From contig NZ_JALJZZ010000004.1 in the NCBI RefSeq assembly GCF_024171565.1, forward strand, positions 62,001 to 126,000: a stretch of 64,000 nucleotides of DNA. Direction: 5' to 3'. Shown here one piece after another: positions 7,735 through 15,961 of the stretch (position 1 is its first letter; each line of letters opens with the position of its first letter). This DNA is from Okibacterium sp. HSC-33S16. GTDB lineage: Bacteria; Actinomycetota; Actinomycetes; Actinomycetales; Microbacteriaceae. Made by a program: the position numbers and the translations under genes. The notes under the pieces were generated by a model. That model was not told the origin of the DNA and ran no database searches. It saw nothing but the letters and a program-made list of their open reading frames with translations.

Positions 7735-9849
7735 GTGGCTCAAAGCATCTACATCACGTCCGCTGAAGGACAAACCGGCAAGTCGACCATCGCGCTGGGT
7801 ACGCTCGACACCCTGTCACACGAGGTAGAGCGCGTCGGCGTCTTTCGTCCGATTGCCCGGTCGACGGAGGAACGCGACTACGTTGTCGAGCTCCTCCGCA
7901 GCCACGACAGTGTGAACCTCGACTACGACGAGTGCATTGGCGTCACCTACGACGAGGTGCACACCGATGCCGAGGCTGCGCTCGCAACCATCGTCCGTCG
8001 CTACAAGGCCGTCGAGGCGCAGTGCGACTCAGTCGTCATCCTCGGGTCAGACTTCACGGACGTCGGCAGCCCCACCGAGCTCGGCTACAACGCGCGCATC
8101 GCCGCGAACCTCGGCGCCCCGGTGCTCCTCGTGCTCGGCGGTCGCTCGAGCCAGGGCTCGGGGGAGCGGCTCGGCCAGGCCGACCCGCGCACGCCCGAAC
8201 AGATGAACGACATCGCCGAGCTCGCGTTGCTCGAGCTGCGCAACGCCCACGCCACCCTGCTCGCCATCATCGCCAACCGCGCCGACGACGAGCGACTGCC
8301 CGAGATCACCGCGGCCATCGAATCGACGAACCCAGGTGTGCCGGTGTGGGCGATTCCGGAGAACCCGTACCTCATCGCCCCGAGCATGGAATCGATTATG
8401 AAGGCGACGGGCGGAACCCTAATCAAGGGTGACCCGGCGCTGCTGTCGCGGGAAGCGCTCGGCGTCGTCGTCGCGGGCATGGGCATGGTCAACGTCCTTC
8501 CCCGGCTGATCGAGGGTGCTGTCCTCGTGGTGGCGGGCGACCGCACCGAAGTGTTGCTTGCGGCCATGATGGCGCAGAGCTCGGGCACCTTTCCGTCCAT
8601 CGCGGGCGTCGTGCTCAACGGTGGGTTCGACCTGCCCGAGCCGGTCGAACGGTTGCTCGATGGCTTGCCGCAAACGTTGCCGATCATCCGCACCGGCCTC
8701 GGCACCTACGACACCATCGTGGCCATCACCCGCACGCGCGGACGACTCGCGGCCGATTCGCAGCGCAAATACGATGCTGCGCTCGCGCTGTTTGAACAGC
8801 ATGTCGATGCATCCGCTCTCCTTCAGCTTCTCGAGGTTAGCCGCACCGATGTCGTCACGCCGCTCATGTTCGAGTACGGCTTGTTGGAACGAGCCCGCGC
8901 GAACCAGAAGCACATCGTGCTGCCCGAGGGTGGCGACGATCGTATTCTGCGCGCAGCGCACACGTTGCTTGCCCGAGATGTGGCGAAGCTCACCATTCTT
9001 GGGGAGACATTCGAGGTGCGATCGCGCGCCATTGAGCTGGGACTCGACATCTCACGGGCCGACGTGCTGTCGTCGCACGACCCGGTGCTTGGGATCAAAT
9101 TCGCCGAGGAGTATGCGCGGCTGCGGGCGCACAAGGGCGTGACCGTCGAGCAGGCTCGAGACCAAATCACCGACGTGTCGTACTTCGGCACGATGATGGT
9201 GCACATGGGACTCGCGGACGGCATGGTTTCGGGAGCGGCGCACACCACCGCGCACACCATTCGACCGGGCTTCGAAATCATCAAGACCAAACCGGATGTC
9301 AACGTGGTCTCCTCCGTCTTCCTCATGGCGCTGCAGGACCGGGTTCTCGTCTACGGCGACTGCGCCGTCATTCCCGATCCGGATGCTGTTCAGCTGGCCG
9401 ATATCGCCATCTCGTCGACGGAAACGGCCCTGCAATTCGGCATTGATCCCCGCGTGGCGATGCTCTCGTACTCGACCGGCGAATCTGGCTCGGGCGCCGA
9501 CGTGGAGAAAGTGCGGGAGGCGACCGCCATCGTTCGGTCTCGCCGGCCCGACCTGCTCGTTGAAGGTCCGATCCAGTACGACGCGGCAGCGGACGCGGCG
9601 GTTGGGGCGTCGAAGATGCCGGGCTCAGAGGTGGCCGGTCGGGCAACGGTCTTCATATTCCCTGACCTGAATACCGGAAACAACACCTATAAGGCTGTTC
9701 AGCGGTCTGCCGGTGCTGTGGCGATTGGCCCGGTGCTCCAGGGCCTCAATAAGCCCATCAACGACCTGTCGCGCGGTGCCCTGGTTCAGGACATCGTCAA
9801 CACGGTCGCCATCACAGCCATCCAGGCGCAGGGTGAGAGCATCGCATGA
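7735..9849 (+). CDS. pta: Phosphate acetyltransferase, long form
   Basis: A 704-residue long-form Pta interconverting acetyl-CoA and acetyl phosphate. The N-terminal part begins with a BioD-like P-loop (GQTGKST, residues 13-19). A DRTGG-type domain occupies roughly 215-330. The catalytic PTA_PTB domain occupies about 380-700, with GMVSGAAHTTAHTIRPGFEI and a late DLNTGNNTYKAVQR stretch. The GTG start is supported by a leaderless -10 box. The stop overlaps the ackA start in an ATGA junction, so translation is coupled. With phosphoketolase upstream it can feed acetyl phosphate into acetyl-CoA. Confidence 0.97.
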   Translation: MAQSIYITSAEGQTGKSTIALGTLDTLSHEVERVGVFRPIARSTEERDYVVELLRSHDSVNLDYDECIGVTYDEVHTDAEAALATIVRRYKAVEAQCDSVVILGSDFTDVGSPTELGYNARIAANLGAPVLLVLGGRSSQGSGERLGQADPRTPEQMNDIAELALLELRNAHATLLAIIANRADDERLPEITAAIESTNPGVPVWAIPENPYLIAPSMESIMKATGGTLIKGDPALLSREALGVVVAGMGMVNVLPRLIEGAVLVVAGDRTEVLLAAMMAQSSGTFPSIAGVVLNGGFDLPEPVERLLDGLPQTLPIIRTGLGTYDTIVAITRTRGRLAADSQRKYDAALALFEQHVDASALLQLLEVSRTDVVTPLMFEYGLLERARANQKHIVLPEGGDDRILRAAHTLLARDVAKLTILGETFEVRSRAIELGLDISRADVLSSHDPVLGIKFAEEYARLRAHKGVTVEQARDQITDVSYFGTMMVHMGLADGMVSGAAHTTAHTIRPGFEIIKTKPDVNVVSSVFLMALQDRVLVYGDCAVIPDPDAVQLADIAISSTETALQFGIDPRVAMLSYSTGESGSGADVEKVREATAIVRSRRPDLLVEGPIQYDAAADAAVGASKMPGSEVAGRATVFIFPDLNTGNNTYKAVQRSAGAVAIGPVLQGLNKPINDLSRGALVQDIVNTVAITAIQAQGESIA

Positions 9850-11066
9850 GCGCAATCCTCGTCGTCAACTCCGGGTCGTCTTCCTTCAAGTACCAGCTGA
9901 TTGACATGGACACCGAGCAAATGCTCGCAACCGGACTCATCGAGCGCATCGGTGAGGAGTCCGGTCGGTCGGTGCACACGATTCCGTGGGACGCCGTCCC
10001 TTCGGTCGACCGGTCGGATGCGCCGCAGACGACGGAGCGGACGCTGCCGATTCCCGATCACGCGGCAGGTTTCCGGGTGATGCTCGACGCGTTCGACGCA
10101 CACGGGCCGTCGCTGTCGCGGCACCCGTTGCTCGCCGTCGGACACCGTGTCGTGCATGGCGGCAAGCGGTTCTTCGAGGCCACGCTGATCAACAACCTCG
10201 TCAAGATCAACATCGAGGAGCTGGCTGAGCTGGCCCCGCTGCACAACCCGGCGAATCTGCAGGGCATCGAGGCCGCGCAGAAAGCGTTCCCGGACGTGCC
10301 GCACGTCGCCGTGTTTGATACCGCGTTCCACTCGACGCTGTCACCCGCCGCGTACAGCTACGCGATCGACGACGAGCTCGCTCGGAAGCACCGGCTGCGG
10401 AAGTACGGTTTTCACGGCACCTCGCACAAGTTCGTGTCTGAAGAAGCTGCGGCGTTTGTTGGACGTCCGCTTGGCGAGCTCAAGCAAATCGTGCTGCACC
10501 TCGGCAACGGTGCATCTGCGTCGGCCATCGACGGCGGTCGGTCGGTGGAGACGTCCATGGGGCTCACCCCTCTCGAAGGACTGGTGATGGGAACCCGGTC
10601 GGGCGACATTGACCCCGCAGTTCTCATTCACCTTCACCGCCGCACCGGCATGAGATTCGACGACATGGATGTTCTCCTCAATCGGAAGAGCGGACTCCTC
10701 GGAATGTCGGGAGCCGGCGACATGCGGGACGTCCTTGAGCGCTCGGCCACGGGGGATGAGAGAGCAACGACGGCTTTCGACGTCTATGTACATCGGCTCA
10801 AGGGTTACATCGGCAATTACATGGCGCAGCTCGGCGGTGTGGATGTGATTTCGTTCACGGCTGGCGTCGGTGAAAACGCGGCAGCGGTTCGCAAGGCGGC
10901 ACTTTCCGGGCTGGAGGGATTCGGCATCCGTCTCTCTGACGACCGTAACGAGGAGAAGTCGCGGGATCTTCGGCGCATCTCTGCCGACGACTCAACCGTT
11001 GTCGTCCTCGTGATTCCGACCAACGAGGAACTCGAAATCGCCCGGCAGACGTTGGCCCTCTTGTGA
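9846..11066 (+). CDS. ackA: Acetate kinase
   Basis: A 406-residue ASKHA-fold kinase making ATP and acetate from acetyl phosphate, or the reverse. It shows the phosphate-1 motif VVNSGSSSFKYQL near the N-terminus, GHRVVHGG, the VFDTAFHSTL stretch, YGFHGTSHKFV and the ATP-site region HLGNGAS. The start overlaps the pta stop (ATGA) and the stop overlaps a histidine kinase GTG start (GTGA). The three genes are probably co-translated. It is cytoplasmic. Confidence 0.97.
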   Translation: MSAILVVNSGSSSFKYQLIDMDTEQMLATGLIERIGEESGRSVHTIPWDAVPSVDRSDAPQTTERTLPIPDHAAGFRVMLDAFDAHGPSLSRHPLLAVGHRVVHGGKRFFEATLINNLVKINIEELAELAPLHNPANLQGIEAAQKAFPDVPHVAVFDTAFHSTLSPAAYSYAIDDELARKHRLRKYGFHGTSHKFVSEEAAAFVGRPLGELKQIVLHLGNGASASAIDGGRSVETSMGLTPLEGLVMGTRSGDIDPAVLIHLHRRTGMRFDDMDVLLNRKSGLLGMSGAGDMRDVLERSATGDERATTAFDVYVHRLKGYIGNYMAQLGGVDVISFTAGVGENAAAVRKAALSGLEGFGIRLSDDRNEEKSRDLRRISADDSTVVVLVIPTNEELEIARQTLALL

Positions 11067-12697
11067 TCAGCGGCCGACCGGCCGAACTTGGCTCCCGCCT
11101 GTTCGGCTTTCACCCCGGAGTAGCAATCCAGGTCGCCGCCGTTCTGATCGTTGTTTGCGGCGTAGCGCTGGCGATGGTCATCGATCCCGCGCCGCTGCAG
11201 ACGCCGGCCTTCGGAGTTGCGATGGGGATCTTCGCCATCGCAACGGTGTTCGCCTTCCTGCTTGGACGCACCGAATCGAACCTGCTCTACGCTGTGCCGG
11301 TCCTCGATATGTTGGCGCTCATTGTCATGCGACAGGTTCCAGACACCCATATTCACGCGCTCAGTTTCCTGGCCATCTTGCCGGCCCTCTGGCTGGGCTG
11401 GTCGGGCAGGTTGTCTCTCACCGCTCTTGCCGTCGTGCTCTCGATCGGAATGATTGAAATTCCTGGCGTCAACGATCAACCGGTGGTCGATCTGGAATTG
11501 GTGTTGCGTGACTTCCTCACTCCATCCGTTGTTCTGGTTGCTGCGAGCAGTACGTACATGGCCGCTCGTCGAACTGATGCAAGTATCCGGTACCTAATCG
11601 AACAGGAGAGAATGACGGCCGCTGCGCTCGAGCGGGAGAAGAGCACGTCGCAGCTCTTGGACGCCATTCTGGACGCTGTCGACATGGGTGTGCTCGCCTA
11701 CGACGCGAGTGGCAAACAAATTCTGGCGAACCGCACGGTGCACGAGCATCCGGTGTCTGTGAGCACCGGACTGAGCCCGATGGAGCTGGAGCGGCAAGGC
11801 TATATGCTCCGGGCCGACCGCGTCACGCCGATTCCCGCCAACGACGGATTCATCTTCCGCGCTTTGCAGGGCGACGAGTACTCCAATCGGATCATGTGGA
11901 TTAACGCGCCAGGCTCGGGGCAGCATGCTTTGGCCGCTTCTGCGCGTCCGCTGATAGGGCCCGACCAGAAGTTCGCCGGGACCGTTATCGCGATCGACGA
12001 TGTCACCGCTTACCTCGAGGCCCTGTCCGCCAAGGATGCGTTCGTGGGGTCTATTTCGCACGAACTTCGGACGCCACTTGCATCCATTGTCGGATACCTC
12101 GAACTGATTCTCGACGACCCGGACGTGACGGAAGGAATTCGAGGCAGCCTCGAGGTAATCGAGCGGAACGCCGATCGGCTCCGGCAACTGGTTCAAGACT
12201 TGTTAGCAGAGGCCAGCAAGGGATACGGAGCTGTCAAACTCGAACGGGATCTCTGTGATCTCAGCACGCTGTGTTCGGAAGTGGTCGAACGCTGCAGCGG
12301 TGCAGCAGAATCCGCGGGAGTCACGCTGGCTCTGGACGCACCGGAACCGGTAATGGCTGTCATCGACCGGAAAAGCATCGCGCAGGTTCTGGACACCCTC
12401 ACCTCAAGCGCGTTGCGGTTCACCCCGCCCGGCGGGACTGCATCTCTGTCGGTGAGGACTGTCGAGGGGCGAGTGCGCATCGTCGTTCGTGACTCCGGAG
12501 TCGGCGTGCCGCCCGAAGAAATGGAGGCCCTCGCATCGCCGTTCTATCGTCCAACCGAAGTGGGAGAGCAATTTCCCGGTGTCGGGCTCGCACTCACGGT
12601 GAGCAAAGCACTGGTCGAGGCGCACTCAGGGACGCTGGCATTCAGCGCGACACCCGGGTTAGGGACGACGGTCACAGTGGAACTGCCGGTGCGATAG
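11063..12697 (+). CDS. Membrane sensor histidine kinase-like protein with a defective N-box
   Basis: A 544-residue protein. About six hydrophobic segments fill residues 1-165. A PAS-like region follows (about 190-315), then a HisKA helix with SISHELRTPLASIVGYLEL (His at about 333), then a HATPase region with DSGVGV (G1) and GVGLAL (G2). The N-box normally reads NLLSNAxKY but here reads TLTSSALRF. Both Mg/ATP-binding asparagines are missing, so autokinase activity is doubtful. It could act as a phosphatase or scaffold. The GTG start overlaps the ackA stop. No response regulator gene is adjacent. It shares its architecture with the kinase at 21.8 kb and is probably a paralogue. Confidence 0.8.
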   Translation: MISGRPAELGSRLFGFHPGVAIQVAAVLIVVCGVALAMVIDPAPLQTPAFGVAMGIFAIATVFAFLLGRTESNLLYAVPVLDMLALIVMRQVPDTHIHALSFLAILPALWLGWSGRLSLTALAVVLSIGMIEIPGVNDQPVVDLELVLRDFLTPSVVLVAASSTYMAARRTDASIRYLIEQERMTAAALEREKSTSQLLDAILDAVDMGVLAYDASGKQILANRTVHEHPVSVSTGLSPMELERQGYMLRADRVTPIPANDGFIFRALQGDEYSNRIMWINAPGSGQHALAASARPLIGPDQKFAGTVIAIDDVTAYLEALSAKDAFVGSISHELRTPLASIVGYLELILDDPDVTEGIRGSLEVIERNADRLRQLVQDLLAEASKGYGAVKLERDLCDLSTLCSEVVERCSGAAESAGVTLALDAPEPVMAVIDRKSIAQVLDTLTSSALRFTPPGGTASLSVRTVEGRVRIVVRDSGVGVPPEEMEALASPFYRPTEVGEQFPGVGLALTVSKALVEAHSGTLAFSATPGLGTTVTVELPVR

Positions 12698-12798
12698 CGC
12701 GCTTGCTCGAAGCCAAGGCCGGGGAGTTCCGCGCGACCGTTGCGTGAGGATTCCTCACCTGCTAGCCTGTGCGCCATTCGACCAAGGAGTTTCTCTCC

Positions 12799-13302
12799 AT
12801 GTCAAAAATCACTCGCGTTGTTGTGACCTTTTTCGCGGCCATCGCGTTGCTCTTTGTCGGAGCAGTGCCAGCGCTCGCGGACCACAATGCCGGCGCCGAT
12901 CTCGACGAGGGTGGCGACTGTTACTACGGGCAGTTACTGTCGGGTCCGCCGAAAGATATTCGAACCACGGACTACACGCTCATTCGTCATGGCGATTCGC
13001 TGCTGGTGGTGTGTTATTTTTCCCTGCCACGTGTGATTCTCGCCGATGAGGACTGCCTGGGCTGTGGCAGTGATATCAAGGACGACTGGTATGCACCGAG
13101 CCGACCTGCGTTCTTCACCAACCCCCACGCCTGCGTCCCGCCAGGGGCGATGAGCCCGGGAGGCGACTGGCCGAACGGCGAAATGTCCCGATGGACCGAC
13201 GCCAAAATCGTCTTCTACCGAACCCATGCCGTGCTGACCTGCTTCTGGCCGGACGACCCGACCGATGATCCGGGAGCACCCGGCGGGCCACCGCTACCGT
13301 AG
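12799..13302 (+). CDS. Secreted six-cysteine protein, copy 1 (unknown family)
   Basis: A 167-residue protein with a clear signal peptide: MSK, a hydrophobic run, and an Ala-x-Ala cleavage site before DHNAG near residue 29. The mature part has six cysteines (in DCYYG, VCYF, DCLGC, ACVPP and LTCFW contexts) and ends with an Asp/Pro/Gly tail (DDPTDDPGAPGG). I do not recognise the family. The start is fixed by AAGGAG about eleven bases upstream of the ATG. The next gene is a close paralogue 50 bp downstream, so this is a tandem duplication. The cysteine pattern suggests three disulfides formed outside the cell, which is an inference. Confidence 0.75.
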   Translation: MSKITRVVVTFFAAIALLFVGAVPALADHNAGADLDEGGDCYYGQLLSGPPKDIRTTDYTLIRHGDSLLVVCYFSLPRVILADEDCLGCGSDIKDDWYAPSRPAFFTNPHACVPPGAMSPGGDWPNGEMSRWTDAKIVFYRTHAVLTCFWPDDPTDDPGAPGGPPLP

Positions 13303-13352
13303 CTCGGGGCTGTGATCGACGAAAATGCAAGGAAATGTAAGGAGTCCGCTCC

Positions 13353-13862
13353 ATGTCCAAGCTCACAAAAGTTCTGCTGACCCTGTTCGCCGCGTTCGCA
13401 CTGCTCGTTGCTGGCGCGGCGCCAGCGCTGGCTGACCACAATGCCGGCGCCGACCTCGACGAGGGTGGCGATTGCTATTACGGAACCCTCCTGCCCGGTG
13501 GCCCGCCCGTAGACATTTCGACGACCAGGTACAAAGTGATCCGCTCCGGCAGCTCGCTGCTGGTCGCCTGCTACTTCTCACTGCCGAGTTTCATTCCCGT
13601 GCCCGATCCGTGTGACGGGTGCCCGGGCGACAACGAGGGCGACTGGACCGCTCCCACACGGCCGAACTTCGTGGTCGCGGAAAACAGCTGTCTTCCACCC
13701 GGTGCGCAAAGCCCAGGTGGTGATTGGCCGGGTGGTGACGGCGCGAGGACGACGGATGCGAAAGCGGTGTTCTACCGAACCCACGCCGTACTCACGTGTT
13801 ACTGGGCCGATGATCCCACCGACGATCCCGGTGCGCCCGGCGGCCCGCCGCTGGCCGATTGA
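13353..13862 (+). CDS. Secreted six-cysteine protein, copy 2 (unknown family)
   Basis: A 169-residue paralogue of the preceding gene. Signal peptide, DHNAGADLDEGGDCYYG start, all six cysteines and the DDPTDDPGAPGGPPL tail are conserved. The middle (residues about 75-105) has diverged and is richer in Pro/Asp. A strong TAAGGAG precedes the ATG. A terminator hairpin follows, so the pair is probably a single two-gene unit or has its own promoters. There is no informative neighbour and the function is unknown. Confidence 0.75.
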   Translation: MSKLTKVLLTLFAAFALLVAGAAPALADHNAGADLDEGGDCYYGTLLPGGPPVDISTTRYKVIRSGSSLLVACYFSLPSFIPVPDPCDGCPGDNEGDWTAPTRPNFVVAENSCLPPGAQSPGGDWPGGDGARTTDAKAVFYRTHAVLTCYWADDPTDDPGAPGGPPLAD

Positions 13863-13887
13863 GCGTGATGAAAGGCGAATGACCGAG

Positions 13888-13929
13888 AGCGGATGCGCCG
13901 TCGCGGCAAGCGACGATGCATCCGCTTTT
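13888..13929 (+). terminator. Rho-independent terminator
   Basis: AGCGGATGC (13888-13896) pairs with GCATCCGCT (13918-13926). A nested CGTCGC/GCGACG stem lies inside, and TTTTCT follows. It sits just after the second secreted-protein gene. Confidence 0.75.
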
Positions 13930-13939
13930 CTCTGCGATA

Positions 13940-13982
13940 TTTCACAAGAACCATTGCACAACAGTTCTTGCGAAACTAATCT
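13940..13982 (+). promoter_or_regulatory. Leaderless promoter covered by an inverted-repeat operator
   Basis: -35 TTGCAC (13954-13959), 17-bp spacer, -10 TAATCT (13977-13982), six bases, then the ATG at 13989. The arms TTTCACAAGAAC (13940-13951) and GTTCTTGCGAAA (13964-13975) match at 11 of 12 positions and straddle the -35. This is the layout expected for autorepression by the regulator just downstream. Confidence 0.7.
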
Positions 13983-13988
13983 GAGGCC

Positions 13989-14618
13989 ATGGACACCTCC
14001 GAAAAAGCCATCGCCGCCCTCACGGATCCCTCCGCGATGCGGGCGCTCGCGCATCCACTGCGGGTGCGACTCCTCGGTGAATTGCGAGTATCAGGGCCGC
14101 AGTCGGTGGGAATGCTGGCTGAGCTATTCGACGAAGCACCCGGGTCGATCAGTTACCACGTGGGAGTGCTGGCCCGTTCGGGCTTCGTAGCCGAGGCGCC
14201 GGAGAATGCTCGCGACGGCCGCGAGCGCTGGTGGAAAGCGGCGCAGACGCACACCCGTTACGAACCGAGTCAGCTCAACAGCGATCCGGACACTCGGGTG
14301 GCGAGCGCCGCGATGCGGCACACCTTCCTGCAGGCGCAGGCGAGGGAACTTGCCGAATACATCGACCTCGAGCCGACGCTGGAGCCGGAGTGGGTGGCGG
14401 CCGCGACGACCGGAGACACGGTGGCGTTCCTCACACCCGAGGAGTTGAGGGACATGGCCGATGAGCTCAACGCCTTCGCGCGCAAGTGGGAGTCGAAGAG
14501 TCGGCCAGACGCTCAGGGCGCGCGCCCCGCGCGGTTCATGTACAGCGCGTTCGTGCGGCCGCAGTACAGAAAAGCGGCAACGCCGGAGGCCGAAGGCGAA
14601 ACAGGGTCCGACCAATGA
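13989..14618 (+). CDS. ArsR-type winged-helix transcriptional regulator
   Basis: A 209-residue regulator. The ArsR-like helix-turn-helix is at about residues 18-90 (DPSAMRALAHPLRVRLLGEL, then SVGMLAELFDEAPGSISYHVGVL). It is followed by a C-terminal dimerisation or effector domain without an obvious metal-binding cysteine cluster, so a metal ligand is not supported. The gene overlaps the MFS transporter start by ATGA. Its promoter is covered by an inverted repeat. The simplest model is a repressor controlling itself and the exporter. Confidence 0.85.
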   Translation: MDTSEKAIAALTDPSAMRALAHPLRVRLLGELRVSGPQSVGMLAELFDEAPGSISYHVGVLARSGFVAEAPENARDGRERWWKAAQTHTRYEPSQLNSDPDTRVASAAMRHTFLQAQARELAEYIDLEPTLEPEWVAAATTGDTVAFLTPEELRDMADELNAFARKWESKSRPDAQGARPARFMYSAFVRPQYRKAATPEAEGETGSDQ

Positions 14619-15874
14619 TCACCGCAGACACCGCACGTGAGAACCGGTCGCGTACTCCGCTGATCGGGCTGCTGGCCGCCGAGCTGATCTCGAAAGCGGG
14701 AAACGCGATCACCATGGTGGCCGTGCCGCTCTACGTCCTGGGCACGACCGGGTCTGCACTCGCGACCGGCGTTGCCGGGGTCTTCGCAACGGTGCCCGTC
14801 GTCGTCGGTGGTGCGCTCGGGGGAGCGGTGATCGACCGATTCGGCTATCGCACCTCGAGCATCCTGGCGGATCTGGCCAGTGGGGTGACCGTGCTGCTCA
14901 TTCCGGTGTTCGCGCTCACCAGCGGGTTGCCGTTCTGGCTGCTGCTACTCCTCGTGTTCCTGAGCGGGCTACTCGACACCCCGGGGGACACCGCGAAGAC
15001 CGTGCTGCTCCCGGAACTCGCGGAACGAAGCGGCACGGCGATCGCCCGTGCCGCTGGCGCGCAATCCGCCGTGCAGCGCAGCGCGTCGATGATCGGTGCG
15101 TCGACGGCGGGCATCCTGGTGGCGCTCGCCGGAGCGACGAACTCGCTGCTGGTCAACGCGGCGACCTTCGCGGTGTCGGCCGTGCTCATCGCCGTGTGCA
15201 TCCCGCGCTCGGTGGCGCTGCCGCTGCGCCAGGATGGCGACGCACCGTACCTGCGGGAATTGGCTGACGGCATCCGTTTTCTATTGAAACAACCCCTGCT
15301 CCGCAATGTCGTGCTGCTGGTGATGGTCACCAACGCGATTGACATTGCGGGGGTGACGGTGATCAAACCCATCTTCGCGACCGCGCACTCGGATTCGGGA
15401 TCGCTGCTCGGCTTCATGATCGGGTGTTTCGGTGCGGGCGCGCTGGCCGGTTCGGCGCTGTTTGCACTGTGGGGGCATCGGCTCGCCGGGCGGGCGTTCT
15501 TCGTCTGGTCGTTCTTCTTCGCGGGAGTGCCGCCGTACCTCGCCATGTTCCTGGACCTGCCGATCGCGGGAGTGCTGGTCGTGTTCGCGTTGTCCGGGCT
15601 ATCTGCCGGTGCGATCAACCCGATGCTGTCGACCGCGATGTATGCGCTGACGCCGGTACCGATGCGCGCTCGAATCTTCGGTGCGACGACGGCCGGCGTG
15701 GCGGCGGCTATGCCGCTCGGCAGCTTTGTGGCCGGGCTCGCCATCGCCGGGGTCGGTTTCGCGCCGACGGTGCTGTTCTGTGCGGTGCTCTACGCGGTCC
15801 TGACGGTGATCCCGTTGTTCGGGTCGCGCTGGAAAGGTCTCGACGCGGCCAGGGCCGAGCCCGGCATCGGTTGA
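14615..15874 (+). CDS. MFS transporter
   Basis: A 419-residue major facilitator superfamily protein with about 12 hydrophobic segments and no large soluble domain. The N-terminal half carries the usual short loop motif after TM2-TM3 (GGAVIDRFGYRTSSI). It is probably a drug or metabolite exporter; the substrate cannot be read from sequence. The ATG at 14615 overlaps the stop of the ArsR-like gene, so an upstream in-frame codon at 14486 was rejected. Confidence 0.85.
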   Translation: MITADTARENRSRTPLIGLLAAELISKAGNAITMVAVPLYVLGTTGSALATGVAGVFATVPVVVGGALGGAVIDRFGYRTSSILADLASGVTVLLIPVFALTSGLPFWLLLLLVFLSGLLDTPGDTAKTVLLPELAERSGTAIARAAGAQSAVQRSASMIGASTAGILVALAGATNSLLVNAATFAVSAVLIAVCIPRSVALPLRQDGDAPYLRELADGIRFLLKQPLLRNVVLLVMVTNAIDIAGVTVIKPIFATAHSDSGSLLGFMIGCFGAGALAGSALFALWGHRLAGRAFFVWSFFFAGVPPYLAMFLDLPIAGVLVVFALSGLSAGAINPMLSTAMYALTPVPMRARIFGATTAGVAAAMPLGSFVAGLAIAGVGFAPTVLFCAVLYAVLTVIPLFGSRWKGLDAARAEPGIG

Positions 15875-15949
15875 GCGGGCGCTGCGCACGGAACCTCCGC
15901 AGGAAGAGGTCACTGTGGAGAACCCCGGCTCGTTGTCAGCGGCGGCGAC

Positions 15950-15955
15950 TACGAT
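15950..15955 (+). promoter_or_regulatory. -10 box TACGAT, leaderless promoter of dnaX
   Basis: TACGAT ends six bases before the GTG at 15962. No Shine-Dalgarno sequence is seen. Confidence 0.55.
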
Positions 15956-15961
15956 AAGTGG

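Noticed and set aside
11063-12697. Complete two-component system at either kinase
   Set aside because: No receiver-domain or response-regulator gene is adjacent to this kinase or the one at 21817.
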